Assembly: GCA_023091665.1 (NCBI GenBank)
Contig: JALJCQ010000030.1
Coordinates: forward strand, 1,056,501 to 1,120,500
DNA: 64,000 nucleotides
Reading direction: 5' to 3'
Source of the DNA: Pythium myriotylum
Lineage: Eukaryota; Oomycota; Peronosporomycetes; Pythiales; Pythiaceae
Each line of letters opens with the position of its first letter. Within the stretch, counting starts at the first letter, position 1. The notes beneath the pieces are model-generated. The model searched no databases. It saw only the letters and a program-made list of their open reading frames with translations, and had not been told where the DNA came from. Below are positions 23,086 through 35,065 of this stretch, piece after piece. The position numbers were made by a program, and so were the translations under genes.

Positions 23086-24167
23086 AAGCCTCATCTTTTT
23101 GCTCCAACGCACAACCCACAACACACCAAGAAACCACCTCCCTACGACTCCTCCTACCAACCCACACGCAACAGCACTCACCCCAACTCCATACCTCCCA
23201 CACCTCCCACACCTCCCACTCACCACCTCGCCAGACCGCCTGATCTTCGATCCACTGCACCTCTGCACGCCTGGCTGTTGCAACACGACCATTCCTTCCC
23301 ACTCCGTCCCCTTTACGTCTTCTCTCCCCTCTGTCTTTGCTCAGACCCCAGACACTACTCTCACACACTCCGGAACACAAACAACATCGATAGCCCAGAC
23401 ACAACGCCCCCTACGCAGTCTCGCACACTTCGTGACTGCCGAAGCCACCTGCATGCTTCGCACTCGACCTACTTGCCCATACGTCTCGACATCGCGCACC
23501 GGCAACTGCTGTCCGCTCCTCGACATCTTGACAACATCGGAGCAAAGTAGCTATGACACACAGTGCGACTGGCGGCACCTCGGGTCAGCCGTCCGGCCGG
23601 CCCCCTGCAGTCTTGGCTGTGTCGCGTGGTGAGCAACGTGTCGTGTTGTGGGCCGCGCGCCGTGGTGTGCTGTGCTCTGTTCTGTTGTACTGTGGGCCTG
23701 GTTTGATGGCGAACAGTTCGTGGGGGCTCCTGGTTTCTGGTGTGGCCGCAGAACCGAACGAAAGATCAGTAACTCGATGTGAGGCTTTTGGGAGAGCACG
23801 AGCACAAAGCACCACGCCATAATGGAAGAACGAACGTGGCGATGCCGTGAAGAGGAGTAGCCGTGAGCAGTAGGAGTGTGATTTGGTTAACCGACGAAAT
23901 GGTGCGCCTCAGTCTCGGCCACTCTCGACAGGTAGAATGGTGTGAGTTGTTGTGTAGTGCGGCGATGAAGACGGTCGTGTCGATGATGTTCGTTGTGTTT
24001 GTCGAGGTGATGCGTGTGTTTTTGAGTTCTGAATGGGTCTGTGTGTGTGTTGTAGCGTGTTTTTTGTTGTTTGTTGTTGTGTTTGGTGGTTGTTTGTTGT
24101 TGTGTTTGTGGTATGTGTGGTGTATGTCGGTATGTGTTTAGACGGGGTCGGGGTAGGCGAGCGTGCT

Positions 24168-24240
24168 TCTCCTATAGCTCAGTTGGTAGAGCGTGTGGCT
24201 GTTAACCGCAAGGTCGCCGGTTCGAACCCGGCTGGGAGAG
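24168..24240 (+). tRNA. tRNA-Asn(GUU), array copy 2
   Basis: Same sequence as copy 1. This is the first unit with the T variant 380 bp upstream of the gene (23788). Spacing to the next copy is 1155 bp. Confidence 0.97.
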
Positions 24241-25322
24241 AAGCCTCATCTTTTTGCTCCAACGCACAACCCACAACACACCAAGAAACCACCTCCCTAC
24301 GACTCCTCCTACCAACCCACACGCAACAGCACTCACCCCAACTCCATACCTCCCACACCTCCCACACCTCCCACTCACCACCTCGCCAGACCGCCTGATC
24401 TTCGATCCACTGCACCTCTGCACGCCTGGCTGTTGCAACACGACCATTCCTTCCCACTCCGTCCCCTTTACGTCTTCTCTCCCCTCTGTCTTTGCTCAGA
24501 CCCCAGACACTACTCTCACACACTCCGGAACACAAACAACATCGATAGCCCAGACACAACGCCCCCTACGCAGTCTCGCACACTTCGTGACTGCCGAAGC
24601 CACCTGCATGCTTCGCACTCGACCTACTTGCCCATACGTCTCGACATCGCGCACCGGCAACTGCTGTCCGCTCCTCGACATCTTGACAACATCGGAGCAA
24701 AGTAGCTATGACACACAGTGCGACTGGCGGCACCTCGGGTCAGCCGTCCGGCCGGCCCCCTGCAGTCTTGGCTGTGTCGCGTGGTGAGCAACGTGTCGTG
24801 TTGTGGGCCGCGCGCCGTGGTGTGCTGTGCTCTGTTCTGTTGTACTGTGGGCCTGGTTTGATGGCGAACAGTTCGTGGGGGCTCCTGGTTTCTGGTGTGG
24901 CCGCAGAACCGAACGAAAGATCAGTAACTCGATGTGAGGCTTTTGGGAGAGCACGAGCACAAAGCACCACGCCATAATGGAAGAACGAACGTGGCGATGC
25001 CGTGAAGAGGAGTAGCCGTGAGCAGTAGGAGTGTGATTTGGTTAACCGACGAAATGGTGCGCCTCAGTCTCGGCCACTCTCGACAGGTAGAATGGTGTGA
25101 GTTGTTGTGTAGTGCGGCGATGAAGACGGTCGTGTCGATGATGTTCGTTGTGTTTGTCGAGGTGATGCGTGTGTTTTTGAGTTCTGAATGGGTCTGTGTG
25201 TGTGTTGTAGCGTGTTTTTTGTTGTTTGTTGTTGTGTTTGGTGGTTGTTTGTTGTTGTGTTTGTGGTATGTGTGGTGTATGTCGGTATGTGTTTAGACGG
25301 GGTCGGGGTAGGCGAGCGTGCT

Positions 25323-25395
25323 TCTCCTATAGCTCAGTTGGTAGAGCGTGTGGCTGTTAACCGCAAGGTCGCCGGTTCGAACCCGGCTGGGAGAG
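25323..25395 (+). tRNA. tRNA-Asn(GUU), array copy 3
   Basis: Same sequence as copy 1; upstream T variant present; 1155 bp to the next copy. Confidence 0.97.
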
Positions 25396-26477
25396 AAGCC
25401 TCATCTTTTTGCTCCAACGCACAACCCACAACACACCAAGAAACCACCTCCCTACGACTCCTCCTACCAACCCACACGCAACAGCACTCACCCCAACTCC
25501 ATACCTCCCACACCTCCCACACCTCCCACTCACCACCTCGCCAGACCGCCTGATCTTCGATCCACTGCACCTCTGCACGCCTGGCTGTTGCAACACGACC
25601 ATTCCTTCCCACTCCGTCCCCTTTACGTCTTCTCTCCCCTCTGTCTTTGCTCAGACCCCAGACACTACTCTCACACACTCCGGAACACAAACAACATCGA
25701 TAGCCCAGACACAACGCCCCCTACGCAGTCTCGCACACTTCGTGACTGCCGAAGCCACCTGCATGCTTCGCACTCGACCTACTTGCCCATACGTCTCGAC
25801 ATCGCGCACCGGCAACTGCTGTCCGCTCCTCGACATCTTGACAACATCGGAGCAAAGTAGCTATGACACACAGTGCGACTGGCGGCACCTCGGGTCAGCC
25901 GTCCGGCCGGCCCCCTGCAGTCTTGGCTGTGTCGCGTGGTGAGCAACGTGTCGTGTTGTGGGCCGCGCGCCGTGGTGTGCTGTGCTCTGTTCTGTTGTAC
26001 TGTGGGCCTGGTTTGATGGCGAACAGTTCGTGGGGGCTCCTGGTTTCTGGTGTGGCCGCAGAACCGAACGAAAGATCAGTAACTCGATGTGAGGCTTTTG
26101 GGAGAGCACGAGCACAAAGCACCACGCCATAATGGAAGAACGAACGTGGCGATGCCGTGAAGAGGAGTAGCCGTGAGCAGTAGGAGTGTGATTTGGTTAA
26201 CCGACGAAATGGTGCGCCTCAGTCTCGGCCACTCTCGACAGGTAGAATGGTGTGAGTTGTTGTGTAGTGCGGCGATGAAGACGGTCGTGTCGATGATGTT
26301 CGTTGTGTTTGTCGAGGTGATGCGTGTGTTTTTGAGTTCTGAATGGGTCTGTGTGTGTGTTGTAGCGTGTTTTTTGTTGTTTGTTGTTGTGTTTGGTGGT
26401 TGTTTGTTGTTGTGTTTGTGGTATGTGTGGTGTATGTCGGTATGTGTTTAGACGGGGTCGGGGTAGGCGAGCGTGCT

Positions 26478-26550
26478 TCTCCTATAGCTCAGTTGGTAGA
26501 GCGTGTGGCTGTTAACCGCAAGGTCGCCGGTTCGAACCCGGCTGGGAGAG
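26478..26550 (+). tRNA. tRNA-Asn(GUU), array copy 4
   Basis: Same sequence as copy 1; upstream T variant present; 1155 bp to the next copy. Confidence 0.97.
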
Positions 26551-27632
26551 AAGCCTCATCTTTTTGCTCCAACGCACAACCCACAACACACCAAGAAACC
26601 ACCTCCCTACGACTCCTCCTACCAACCCACACGCAACAGCACTCACCCCAACTCCATACCTCCCACACCTCCCACACCTCCCACTCACCACCTCGCCAGA
26701 CCGCCTGATCTTCGATCCACTGCACCTCTGCACGCCTGGCTGTTGCAACACGACCATTCCTTCCCACTCCGTCCCCTTTACGTCTTCTCTCCCCTCTGTC
26801 TTTGCTCAGACCCCAGACACTACTCTCACACACTCCGGAACACAAACAACATCGATAGCCCAGACACAACGCCCCCTACGCAGTCTCGCACACTTCGTGA
26901 CTGCCGAAGCCACCTGCATGCTTCGCACTCGACCTACTTGCCCATACGTCTCGACATCGCGCACCGGCAACTGCTGTCCGCTCCTCGACATCTTGACAAC
27001 ATCGGAGCAAAGTAGCTATGACACACAGTGCGACTGGCGGCACCTCGGGTCAGCCGTCCGGCCGGCCCCCTGCAGTCTTGGCTGTGTCGCGTGGTGAGCA
27101 ACGTGTCGTGTTGTGGGCCGCGCGCCGTGGTGTGCTGTGCTCTGTTCTGTTGTACTGTGGGCCTGGTTTGATGGCGAACAGTTCGTGGGGGCTCCTGGTT
27201 TCTGGTGTGGCCGCAGAACCGAACGAAAGATCAGTAACTCGATGTGAGGCTTTTGGGAGAGCACGAGCACAAAGCACCACGCCATAATGGAAGAACGAAC
27301 GTGGCGATGCCGTGAAGAGGAGTAGCCGTGAGCAGTAGGAGTGTGATTTGGTTAACCGACGAAATGGTGCGCCTCAGTCTCGGCCACTCTCGACAGGTAG
27401 AATGGTGTGAGTTGTTGTGTAGTGCGGCGATGAAGACGGTCGTGTCGATGATGTTCGTTGTGTTTGTCGAGGTGATGCGTGTGTTTTTGAGTTCTGAATG
27501 GGTCTGTGTGTGTGTTGTAGCGTGTTTTTTGTTGTTTGTTGTTGTGTTTGGTGGTTGTTTGTTGTTGTGTTTGTGGTATGTGTGGTGTATGTCGGTATGT
27601 GTTTAGACGGGGTCGGGGTAGGCGAGCGTGCT

Positions 27633-27705
27633 TCTCCTATAGCTCAGTTGGTAGAGCGTGTGGCTGTTAACCGCAAGGTCGCCGGTTCGAACCCGGCTGG
27701 GAGAG
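27633..27705 (+). tRNA. tRNA-Asn(GUU), array copy 5
   Basis: Same sequence as copy 1. The following spacer is the longest in the array (1182 bp, six 9-bp repeats). It has two private SNVs near 27769 and 27776. Confidence 0.97.
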
Positions 27706-27812
27706 AAGCCTCATCTTTTTGCTCCAACGCACAACCCACAACACACCAAGAAACCACCTCCCTACGACCCCTCCTGCCAACCCACACGCAACAGCACTCA
27801 CCCCAACTCCAT

Positions 27813-27866
27813 ACCTCCCACACCTCCCACACCTCCCACACCTCCCACACCTCCCACACCTCCCAC
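27813..27866 (+). repeat. 9-bp minisatellite, longest allele (six ACCTCCCAC copies)
   Basis: Every unit has this tract about 180 bp downstream of the tRNA start, with 3 to 6 copies. Here it has six. It fully accounts for the unit length classes 1155, 1164, 1173 and 1182 bp. Confidence 0.95.
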
Positions 27867-28814
27867 TCACCACCTCGCCAGACCGCCTGATCTTCGATCC
27901 ACTGCACCTCTGCACGCCTGGCTGTTGCAACACGACCATTCCTTCCCACTCCGTCCCCTTTACGTCTTCTCTCCCCTCTGTCTTTGCTCAGACCCCAGAC
28001 ACTACTCTCACACACTCCGGAACACAAACAACATCGATAGCCCAGACACAACGCCCCCTACGCAGTCTCGCACACTTCGTGACTGCCGAAGCCACCTGCA
28101 TGCTTCGCACTCGACCTACTTGCCCATACGTCTCGACATCGCGCACCGGCAACTGCTGTCCGCTCCTCGACATCTTGACAACATCGGAGCAAAGTAGCTA
28201 TGACACACAGTGCGACTGGCGGCACCTCGGGTCAGCCGTCCGGCCGGCCCCCTGCAGTCTTGGCTGTGTCGCGTGGTGAGCAACGTGTCGTGTTGTGGGC
28301 CGCGCGCCGTGGTGTGCTGTGCTCTGTTCTGTTGTACTGTGGGCCTGGTTTGATGGCGAACAGTTCGTGGGGGCTCCTGGTTTCTGGTGTGGCCGCAGAA
28401 CCGAACGAAAGATCAGTAACTCGATGTGAGGCTTTTGGGAGAGCACGAGCACAAAGCACCACGCCATAATGGAAGAACGAACGTGGCGATGCCGTGAAGA
28501 GGAGTAGCCGTGAGCAGTAGGAGTGTGATTTGGTTAACCGACGAAATGGTGCGCCTCAGTCTCGGCCACTCTCGACAGGTAGAATGGTGTGAGTTGTTGT
28601 GTAGTGCGGCGATGAAGACGGTCGTGTCGATGATGTTCGTTGTGTTTGTCGAGGTGATGCGTGTGTTTTTGAGTTCTGAATGGGTCTGTGTGTGTGTTGT
28701 AGCGTGTTTTTTGTTGTTTGTTGTTGTGTTTGGTGGTTGTTTGTTGTTGTGTTTGTGGTATGTGTGGTGTATGTCGGTATGTGTTTAGACGGGGTCGGGG
28801 TAGGCGAGCGTGCT

Positions 28815-28887
28815 TCTCCTATAGCTCAGTTGGTAGAGCGTGTGGCTGTTAACCGCAAGGTCGCCGGTTCGAACCCGGCTGGGAGAG
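28815..28887 (+). tRNA. tRNA-Asn(GUU), array copy 6
   Basis: Same sequence as copy 1; upstream T variant present; the following unit is 1164 bp (four minisatellite copies). Confidence 0.97.
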
Positions 28888-29978
28888 AAGCCTCATCTTT
28901 TTGCTCCAACGCACAACCCACAACACACCAAGAAACCACCTCCCTACGACTCCTCCTACCAACCCACACGCAACAGCACTCACCCCAACTCCATACCTCC
29001 CACACCTCCCACACCTCCCACACCTCCCACTCACCACCTCGCCAGACCGCCTGATCTTCGATCCACTGCACCTCTGCACGCCTGGCTGTTGCAACACGAC
29101 CATTCCTTCCCACTCCGTCCCCTTTACGTCTTCTCTCCCCTCTGTCTTTGCTCAGACCCCAGACACTACTCTCACACACTCCGGAACACAAACAACATCG
29201 ATAGCCCAGACACAACGCCCCCTACGCAGTCTCGCACACTTCGTGACTGCCGAAGCCACCTGCATGCTTCGCACTCGACCTACTTGCCCATACGTCTCGA
29301 CATCGCGCACCGGCAACTGCTGTCCGCTCCTCGACATCTTGACAACATCGGAGCAAAGTAGCTATGACACACAGTGCGACTGGCGGCACCTCGGGTCAGC
29401 CGTCCGGCCGGCCCCCTGCAGTCTTGGCTGTGTCGCGTGGTGAGCAACGTGTCGTGTTGTGGGCCGCGCGCCGTGGTGTGCTGTGCTCTGTTCTGTTGTA
29501 CTGTGGGCCTGGTTTGATGGCGAACAGTTCGTGGGGGCTCCTGGTTTCTGGTGTGGCCGCAGAACCGAACGAAAGATCAGTAACTCGATGTGAGGCTTGT
29601 GGGAGAGCACGAGCACAAAGCACCACGCCATAATGGAAGAACGAACGTGGCGATGCCGTGAAGAGGAGTAGCCGTGAGCAGTAGGAGTGTGATTTGGTTA
29701 ACCGACGAAATGGTGCGCCTCAGTCTCGGCCACTCTCGACAGGTAGAATGGTGTGAGTTGTTGTGTAGTGCGGCGATGAAGACGGTCGTGTCGATGATGT
29801 TCGTTGTGTTTGTCGAGGTGATGCGTGTGTTTTTGAGTTCTGAATGGGTCTGTGTGTGTGTTGTAGCGTGTTTTTTGTTGTTTGTTGTTGTGTTTGGTGG
29901 TTGTTTGTTGTTGTGTTTGTGGTATGTGTGGTGTATGTCGGTATGTGTTTAGACGGGGTCGGGGTAGGCGAGCGTGCT

Positions 29979-30051
29979 TCTCCTATAGCTCAGTTGGTAG
30001 AGCGTGTGGCTGTTAACCGCAAGGTCGCCGGTTCGAACCCGGCTGGGAGAG
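29979..30051 (+). tRNA. tRNA-Asn(GUU), array copy 7
   Basis: Same sequence as copy 1; upstream G variant; the following unit is 1173 bp (five minisatellite copies). Confidence 0.97.
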
Positions 30052-31151
30052 AAGCCTCATCTTTTTGCTCCAACGCACAACCCACAACACACCAAGAAAC
30101 CACCTCCCTACGACTCCTCCTACCAACCCACACGCAACAGCACTCACCCCAACTCCATACCTCCCACACCTCCCACACCTCCCACACCTCCCACACCTCC
30201 CACTCACCACCTCGCCAGACCGCCTGATCTTCGATCCACTGCACCTCTGCACGCCTGGCTGTTGCAACACGACCATTCCTTCCCACTCCGTCCCCTTTAC
30301 GTCTTCTCTCCCCTCTGTCTTTGCTCAGACCCCAGACACTACTCTCACACACTCCGGAACACAAACAACATCGATAGCCCAGACACAACGCCCCCTACGC
30401 AGTCTCGCACACTTCGTGACTGCCGAAGCCACCTGCATGCTTCGCACTCGACCTACTTGCCCATACGTCTCGACATCGCGCACCGGCAACTGCTGTCCGC
30501 TCCTCGACATCTTGACAACATCGGAGCAAAGTAGCTATGACACACAGTGCGACTGGCGGCACCTCGGGTCAGCCGTCCGGCCGGCCCCCTGCAGTCTTGG
30601 CTGTGTCGCGTGGTGAGCAACGTGTCGTGTTGTGGGCCGCGCGCCGTGGTGTGCTGTGCTCTGTTCTGTTGTACTGTGGGCCTGGTTTGATGGCGAACAG
30701 TTCGTGGGGGCTCCTGGTTTCTGGTGTGGCCGCAGAACCGAACGAAAGATCAGTAACTCGATGTGAGGCTTTTGGGAGAGCACGAGCACAAAGCACCACG
30801 CCATAATGGAAGAACGAACGTGGCGATGCCGTGAAGAGGAGTAGCCGTGAGCAGTAGGAGTGTGATTTGGTTAACCGACGAAATGGTGTGCCTCAGTCTC
30901 GGCCACTCTCGACAGGTAGAATGGTGTGAGTTGTTGTGTAGTGCGGCGATGAAGACGGTCGTGTCGATGATGTTCGTTGTGTTTGTCGAGGTGATGCGTG
31001 TGTTTTTGAGTTCTGAATGGGTCTGTGTGTGTGTTGTAGCGTGTTTTTTGTTGTTTGTTGTTGTGTTTGGTGGTTGTTTGTTGTTGTGTTTGTGGTATGT
31101 GTGGTGTATGTCGGTATGTGTTTAGACGGGGTCGGGGTAGGCGAGCGTGCT

Positions 31152-31224
31152 TCTCCTATAGCTCAGTTGGTAGAGCGTGTGGCTGTTAACCGCAAGGTCG
31201 CCGGTTCGAACCCGGCTGGGAGAG
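31152..31224 (+). tRNA. tRNA-Asn(GUU), array copy 8
   Basis: Same sequence as copy 1. The upstream spacer carries both the T variant at -380 and a C-to-T SNV at 30889 that recurs once in the right block (44093). The following unit is 1155 bp with one private SNV near 31597. Confidence 0.97.
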
Positions 31225-32306
31225 AAGCCTCATCTTTTTGCTCCAACGCACAACCCACAACACACCAAGAAACCACCTCCCTACGACTCCTCCTACCAAC
31301 CCACACGCAACAGCACTCACCCCAACTCCATACCTCCCACACCTCCCACACCTCCCACTCACCACCTCGCCAGACCGCCTGATCTTCGATCCACTGCACC
31401 TCTGCACGCCTGGCTGTTGCAACACGACCATTCCTTCCCACTCCGTCCCCTTTACGTCTTCTCTCCCCTCTGTCTTTGCTCAGACCCCAGACACTACTCT
31501 CACACACTCCGGAACACAAACAACATCGATAGCCCAGACACAACGCCCCCTACGCAGTCTCGCACACTTCGTGACTGCCGAAGCCACCTGCATGCTCCGC
31601 ACTCGACCTACTTGCCCATACGTCTCGACATCGCGCACCGGCAACTGCTGTCCGCTCCTCGACATCTTGACAACATCGGAGCAAAGTAGCTATGACACAC
31701 AGTGCGACTGGCGGCACCTCGGGTCAGCCGTCCGGCCGGCCCCCTGCAGTCTTGGCTGTGTCGCGTGGTGAGCAACGTGTCGTGTTGTGGGCCGCGCGCC
31801 GTGGTGTGCTGTGCTCTGTTCTGTTGTACTGTGGGCCTGGTTTGATGGCGAACAGTTCGTGGGGGCTCCTGGTTTCTGGTGTGGCCGCAGAACCGAACGA
31901 AAGATCAGTAACTCGATGTGAGGCTTGTGGGAGAGCACGAGCACAAAGCACCACGCCATAATGGAAGAACGAACGTGGCGATGCCGTGAAGAGGAGTAGC
32001 CGTGAGCAGTAGGAGTGTGATTTGGTTAACCGACGAAATGGTGCGCCTCAGTCTCGGCCACTCTCGACAGGTAGAATGGTGTGAGTTGTTGTGTAGTGCG
32101 GCGATGAAGACGGTCGTGTCGATGATGTTCGTTGTGTTTGTCGAGGTGATGCGTGTGTTTTTGAGTTCTGAATGGGTCTGTGTGTGTGTTGTAGCGTGTT
32201 TTTTGTTGTTTGTTGTTGTGTTTGGTGGTTGTTTGTTGTTGTGTTTGTGGTATGTGTGGTGTATGTCGGTATGTGTTTAGACGGGGTCGGGGTAGGCGAG
32301 CGTGCT

Positions 32307-32379
32307 TCTCCTATAGCTCAGTTGGTAGAGCGTGTGGCTGTTAACCGCAAGGTCGCCGGTTCGAACCCGGCTGGGAGAG
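32307..32379 (+). tRNA. tRNA-Asn(GUU), array copy 9
   Basis: Same sequence as copy 1; upstream G variant; the following unit is 1173 bp. Confidence 0.97.
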
Positions 32380-33479
32380 AAGCCTCATCTTTTTGCTCCA
32401 ACGCACAACCCACAACACACCAAGAAACCACCTCCCTACGACTCCTCCTACCAACCCACACGCAACAGCACTCACCCCAACTCCATACCTCCCACACCTC
32501 CCACACCTCCCACACCTCCCACACCTCCCACTCACCACCTCGCCAGACCGCCTGATCTTCGATCCACTGCACCTCTGCACGCCTGGCTGTTGCAACACGA
32601 CCATTCCTTCCCACTCCGTCCCCTTTACGTCTTCTCTCCCCTCTGTCTTTGCTCAGACCCCAGACACTACTCTCACACACTCCGGAACACAAACAACATC
32701 GATAGCCCAGACACAACGCCCCCTACGCAGTCTCGCACACTTCGTGACTGCCGAAGCCACCTGCATGCTTCGCACTCGACCTACTTGCCCATACGTCTCG
32801 ACATCGCGCACCGGCAACTGCTGTCCGCTCCTCGACATCTTGACAACATCGGAGCAAAGTAGCTATGACACACAGTGCGACTGGCGGCACCTCGGGTCAG
32901 CCGTCCGGCCGGCCCCCTGCAGTCTTGGCTGTGTCGCGTGGTGAGCAACGTGTCGTGTTGTGGGCCGCGCGCCGTGGTGTGCTGTGCTCTGTTCTGTTGT
33001 ACTGTGGGCCTGGTTTGATGGCGAACAGTTCGTGGGGGCTCCTGGTTTCTGGTGTGGCCGCAGAACCGAACGAAAGATCAGTAACTCGATGTGAGGCTTG
33101 TGGGAGAGCACGAGCACAAAGCACCACGCCATAATGGAAGAACGAACGTGGCGATGCCGTGAAGAGGAGTAGCCGTGAGCAGTAGGAGTGTGATTTGGTT
33201 AACCGACGAAATGGTGCGCCTCAGTCTCGGCCACTCTCGACAGGTAGAATGGTGTGAGTTGTTGTGTAGTGCGGCGATGAAGACGGTCGTGTCGATGATG
33301 TTCGTTGTGTTTGTCGAGGTGATGCGTGTGTTTTTGAGTTCTGAATGGGTCTGTGTGTGTGTTGTAGCGTGTTTTTTGTTGTTTGTTGTTGTGTTTGGTG
33401 GTTGTTTGTTGTTGTGTTTGTGGTATGTGTGGTGTATGTCGGTATGTGTTTAGACGGGGTCGGGGTAGGCGAGCGTGCT

Positions 33480-33552
33480 TCTCCTATAGCTCAGTTGGTA
33501 GAGCGTGTGGCTGTTAACCGCAAGGTCGCCGGTTCGAACCCGGCTGGGAGAG
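33480..33552 (+). tRNA. tRNA-Asn(GUU), array copy 10
   Basis: Same sequence as copy 1. Last intact gene before the LINE; the next unit (1173 bp on) is cut at nucleotide 17 of its tRNA. Confidence 0.97.
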
Positions 33553-34651
33553 AAGCCTCATCTTTTTGCTCCAACGCACAACCCACAACACACCAAGAAA
33601 CCACCTCCCTACGACTCCTCCTACCAACCCACACGCAACAGCACTCACCCCAACTCCATACCTCCCACACCTCCCACACCTCCCACACCTCCCACACCTC
33701 CCACTCACCACCTCGCCAGACCGCCTGATCTTCGATCCACTGCACCTCTGCACGCCTGGCTGTTGCAACACGACCATTCCTTCCCACTCCGTCCCCTTTA
33801 CGTCTTCTCTCCCCTCTGTCTTTGCTCAGACCCCAGACACTACTCTCACACACTCCGGAACACAAACAACATCGATAGCCCAGACACAACGCCCCCTACG
33901 CAGTCTCGCACACTTCGTGACTGCCGAAGCCACCTGCATGCTTCGCACTCGACCTACTTGCCCATACGTCTCGACATCGCGCACCGGCAACTGCTGTCCG
34001 CTCCTCGACATCTTGACAACATCGGAGCAAAGTAGCTATGACACACAGTGCGACTGGCGGCACCTCGGGTCAGCCGTCCGGCCGGCCCCCTGCAGTCTTG
34101 GCTGTGTCGCGTGGTGAGCAACGTGTCGTGTTGTGGGCCGCGCGCCGTGGTGTGCTGTGCTCTGTTCTGTTGTACTGTGGGCCTGGTTTGATGGCGAACA
34201 GTTCGTGGGGGCTCCTGGTTTCTGGTGTGGCCGCAGAACCGAACGAAAGATCAGTAACTCGATGTGAGGCTTGTGGGAGAGCACGAGCACAAAGCACCAC
34301 GCCATAATGGAAGAACGAACGTGGCGATGCCGTGAAGAGGAGTAGCCGTGAGCAGTAGGAGTGTGATTTGGTTAACCGACGAAATGGTGCGCCTCAGTCT
34401 CGGCCACTCTCGACAGGTAGAATGGTGTGAGTTGTTGTGTAGTGCGGCGATGAAGACGGTCGTGTCGATGATGTTCGTTGTGTTTGTCGAGGTGATGCGT
34501 GTGTTTTTGAGTTCTGAATGGGTCTGTGTGTGTGTTGTAGCGTGTTTTTTGTTGTTTGTTGTTGTGTTTGGTGGTTGTTTGTTGTTGTGTTTGTGGTATG
34601 TGTGGTGTATGTCGGTATGTGTTTAGACGGGGTCGGGGTAGGCGAGCGTGC

Positions 34652-34669
34652 TTCTCCTATAGCTCAGTT
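34652..34669 (+). repeat. Target-site duplication, left copy (18 bp)
   Basis: TTCTCCTATAGCTCAGTT, identical to 42027-42044. It starts one base before the tRNA and ends inside the D-loop. The flanking bases differ on both sides (C/A before, T/G after). Confidence 0.93.
34653..34669 (+). pseudogene. tRNA-Asn 5' remnant (first 17 nt) left of LINE copy 1
   Basis: The tRNA sequence stops after AGCTCAGTT and LINE sequence follows. The lost 3' part is not missing from the array: the duplicated copy at 42,028 continues into a complete gene. Confidence 0.95.
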
Positions 34670-35065
34670 TCAAGGCGTCTGTATTAACTATAATTAGTAC
34701 GACTATGAGTACTCTAATCTACCTCGTCGATGAATATTATACACTTGACTAATGTGTCACGAGGCTGGGGGCTTCAGTTGTTGAGTTGGTGGTCGACTTC
34801 CGTTGGTCTTGACTGGTTTAGGTACTTGTTTTAACATGTCGGTTCAATAGCTGCGGGTAGCTCAGACGTTTAAGAGTGTGGATCCGAAGTTACTGGTCGC
34901 GGGTTCGAACCCCGGCTCGGACACTTGCCTTGTGGTCTAAAATTCTGGTGCTTGACTTCGGTCGCGCGGGTCTCCTCTGGCTTGTGTTCGGGACGAACTC
35001 GAACTGCGATTGGTTGAAAACCCTCCACAGCCAAGAAGAAGAAGAAGAATCGGCACGAAATTCTT
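34670..35065 (-). other. LINE copy 1 3' UTR
   Basis: The region between the ORF2 stop and the insertion junction. It holds a GAA-type microsatellite (about 35035-35049, plus strand), a tRNA-like segment on the opposite strand, and a terminal stretch of about 180 bp shared with LINE copy 2. No poly(A) tail or terminal microsatellite is seen. Confidence 0.8.
34851..34920 (+). other. Degenerate tRNA-like segment in LINE copy 1 3' UTR (antisense to the element)
   Basis: Contains GGGTAGCTCAG (A-box-like), a D-arm-like GCTC...GAGT, and GGGTTCGAACCCC (B-box/T-arm), spaced as in a tRNA. The anticodon arm does not fold canonically and the acceptor ends do not pair. It is therefore not called as a functional tRNA. 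It has the same orientation as the array tRNAs. Confidence 0.6.

Larger units (their letters stand above)
22293..34669 (+). repeat. Left block of the tRNA-Asn tandem array (units of 1155-1182 bp)
   Basis: Ten intact tRNA genes and one 17-nt remnant recur at spacings of 1155, 1155, 1155, 1155, 1182, 1164, 1173, 1155, 1173 and 1173 bp. Between genes the sequence is nearly identical. Length changes are multiples of 9 and are explained by a CTCCCACAC-type minisatellite (3-6 copies). The block starts inside a spacer and ends where the LINE is inserted. Open frames in the spacer recur only because the DNA recurs. Confidence 0.97.

Noticed and set aside
34851..34920. Functional tRNA gene in the LINE 3' UTR
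   Set aside because: The acceptor ends do not pair, the T-stem has a mismatch and the anticodon arm is not canonical. Kept only as a tRNA-like segment.
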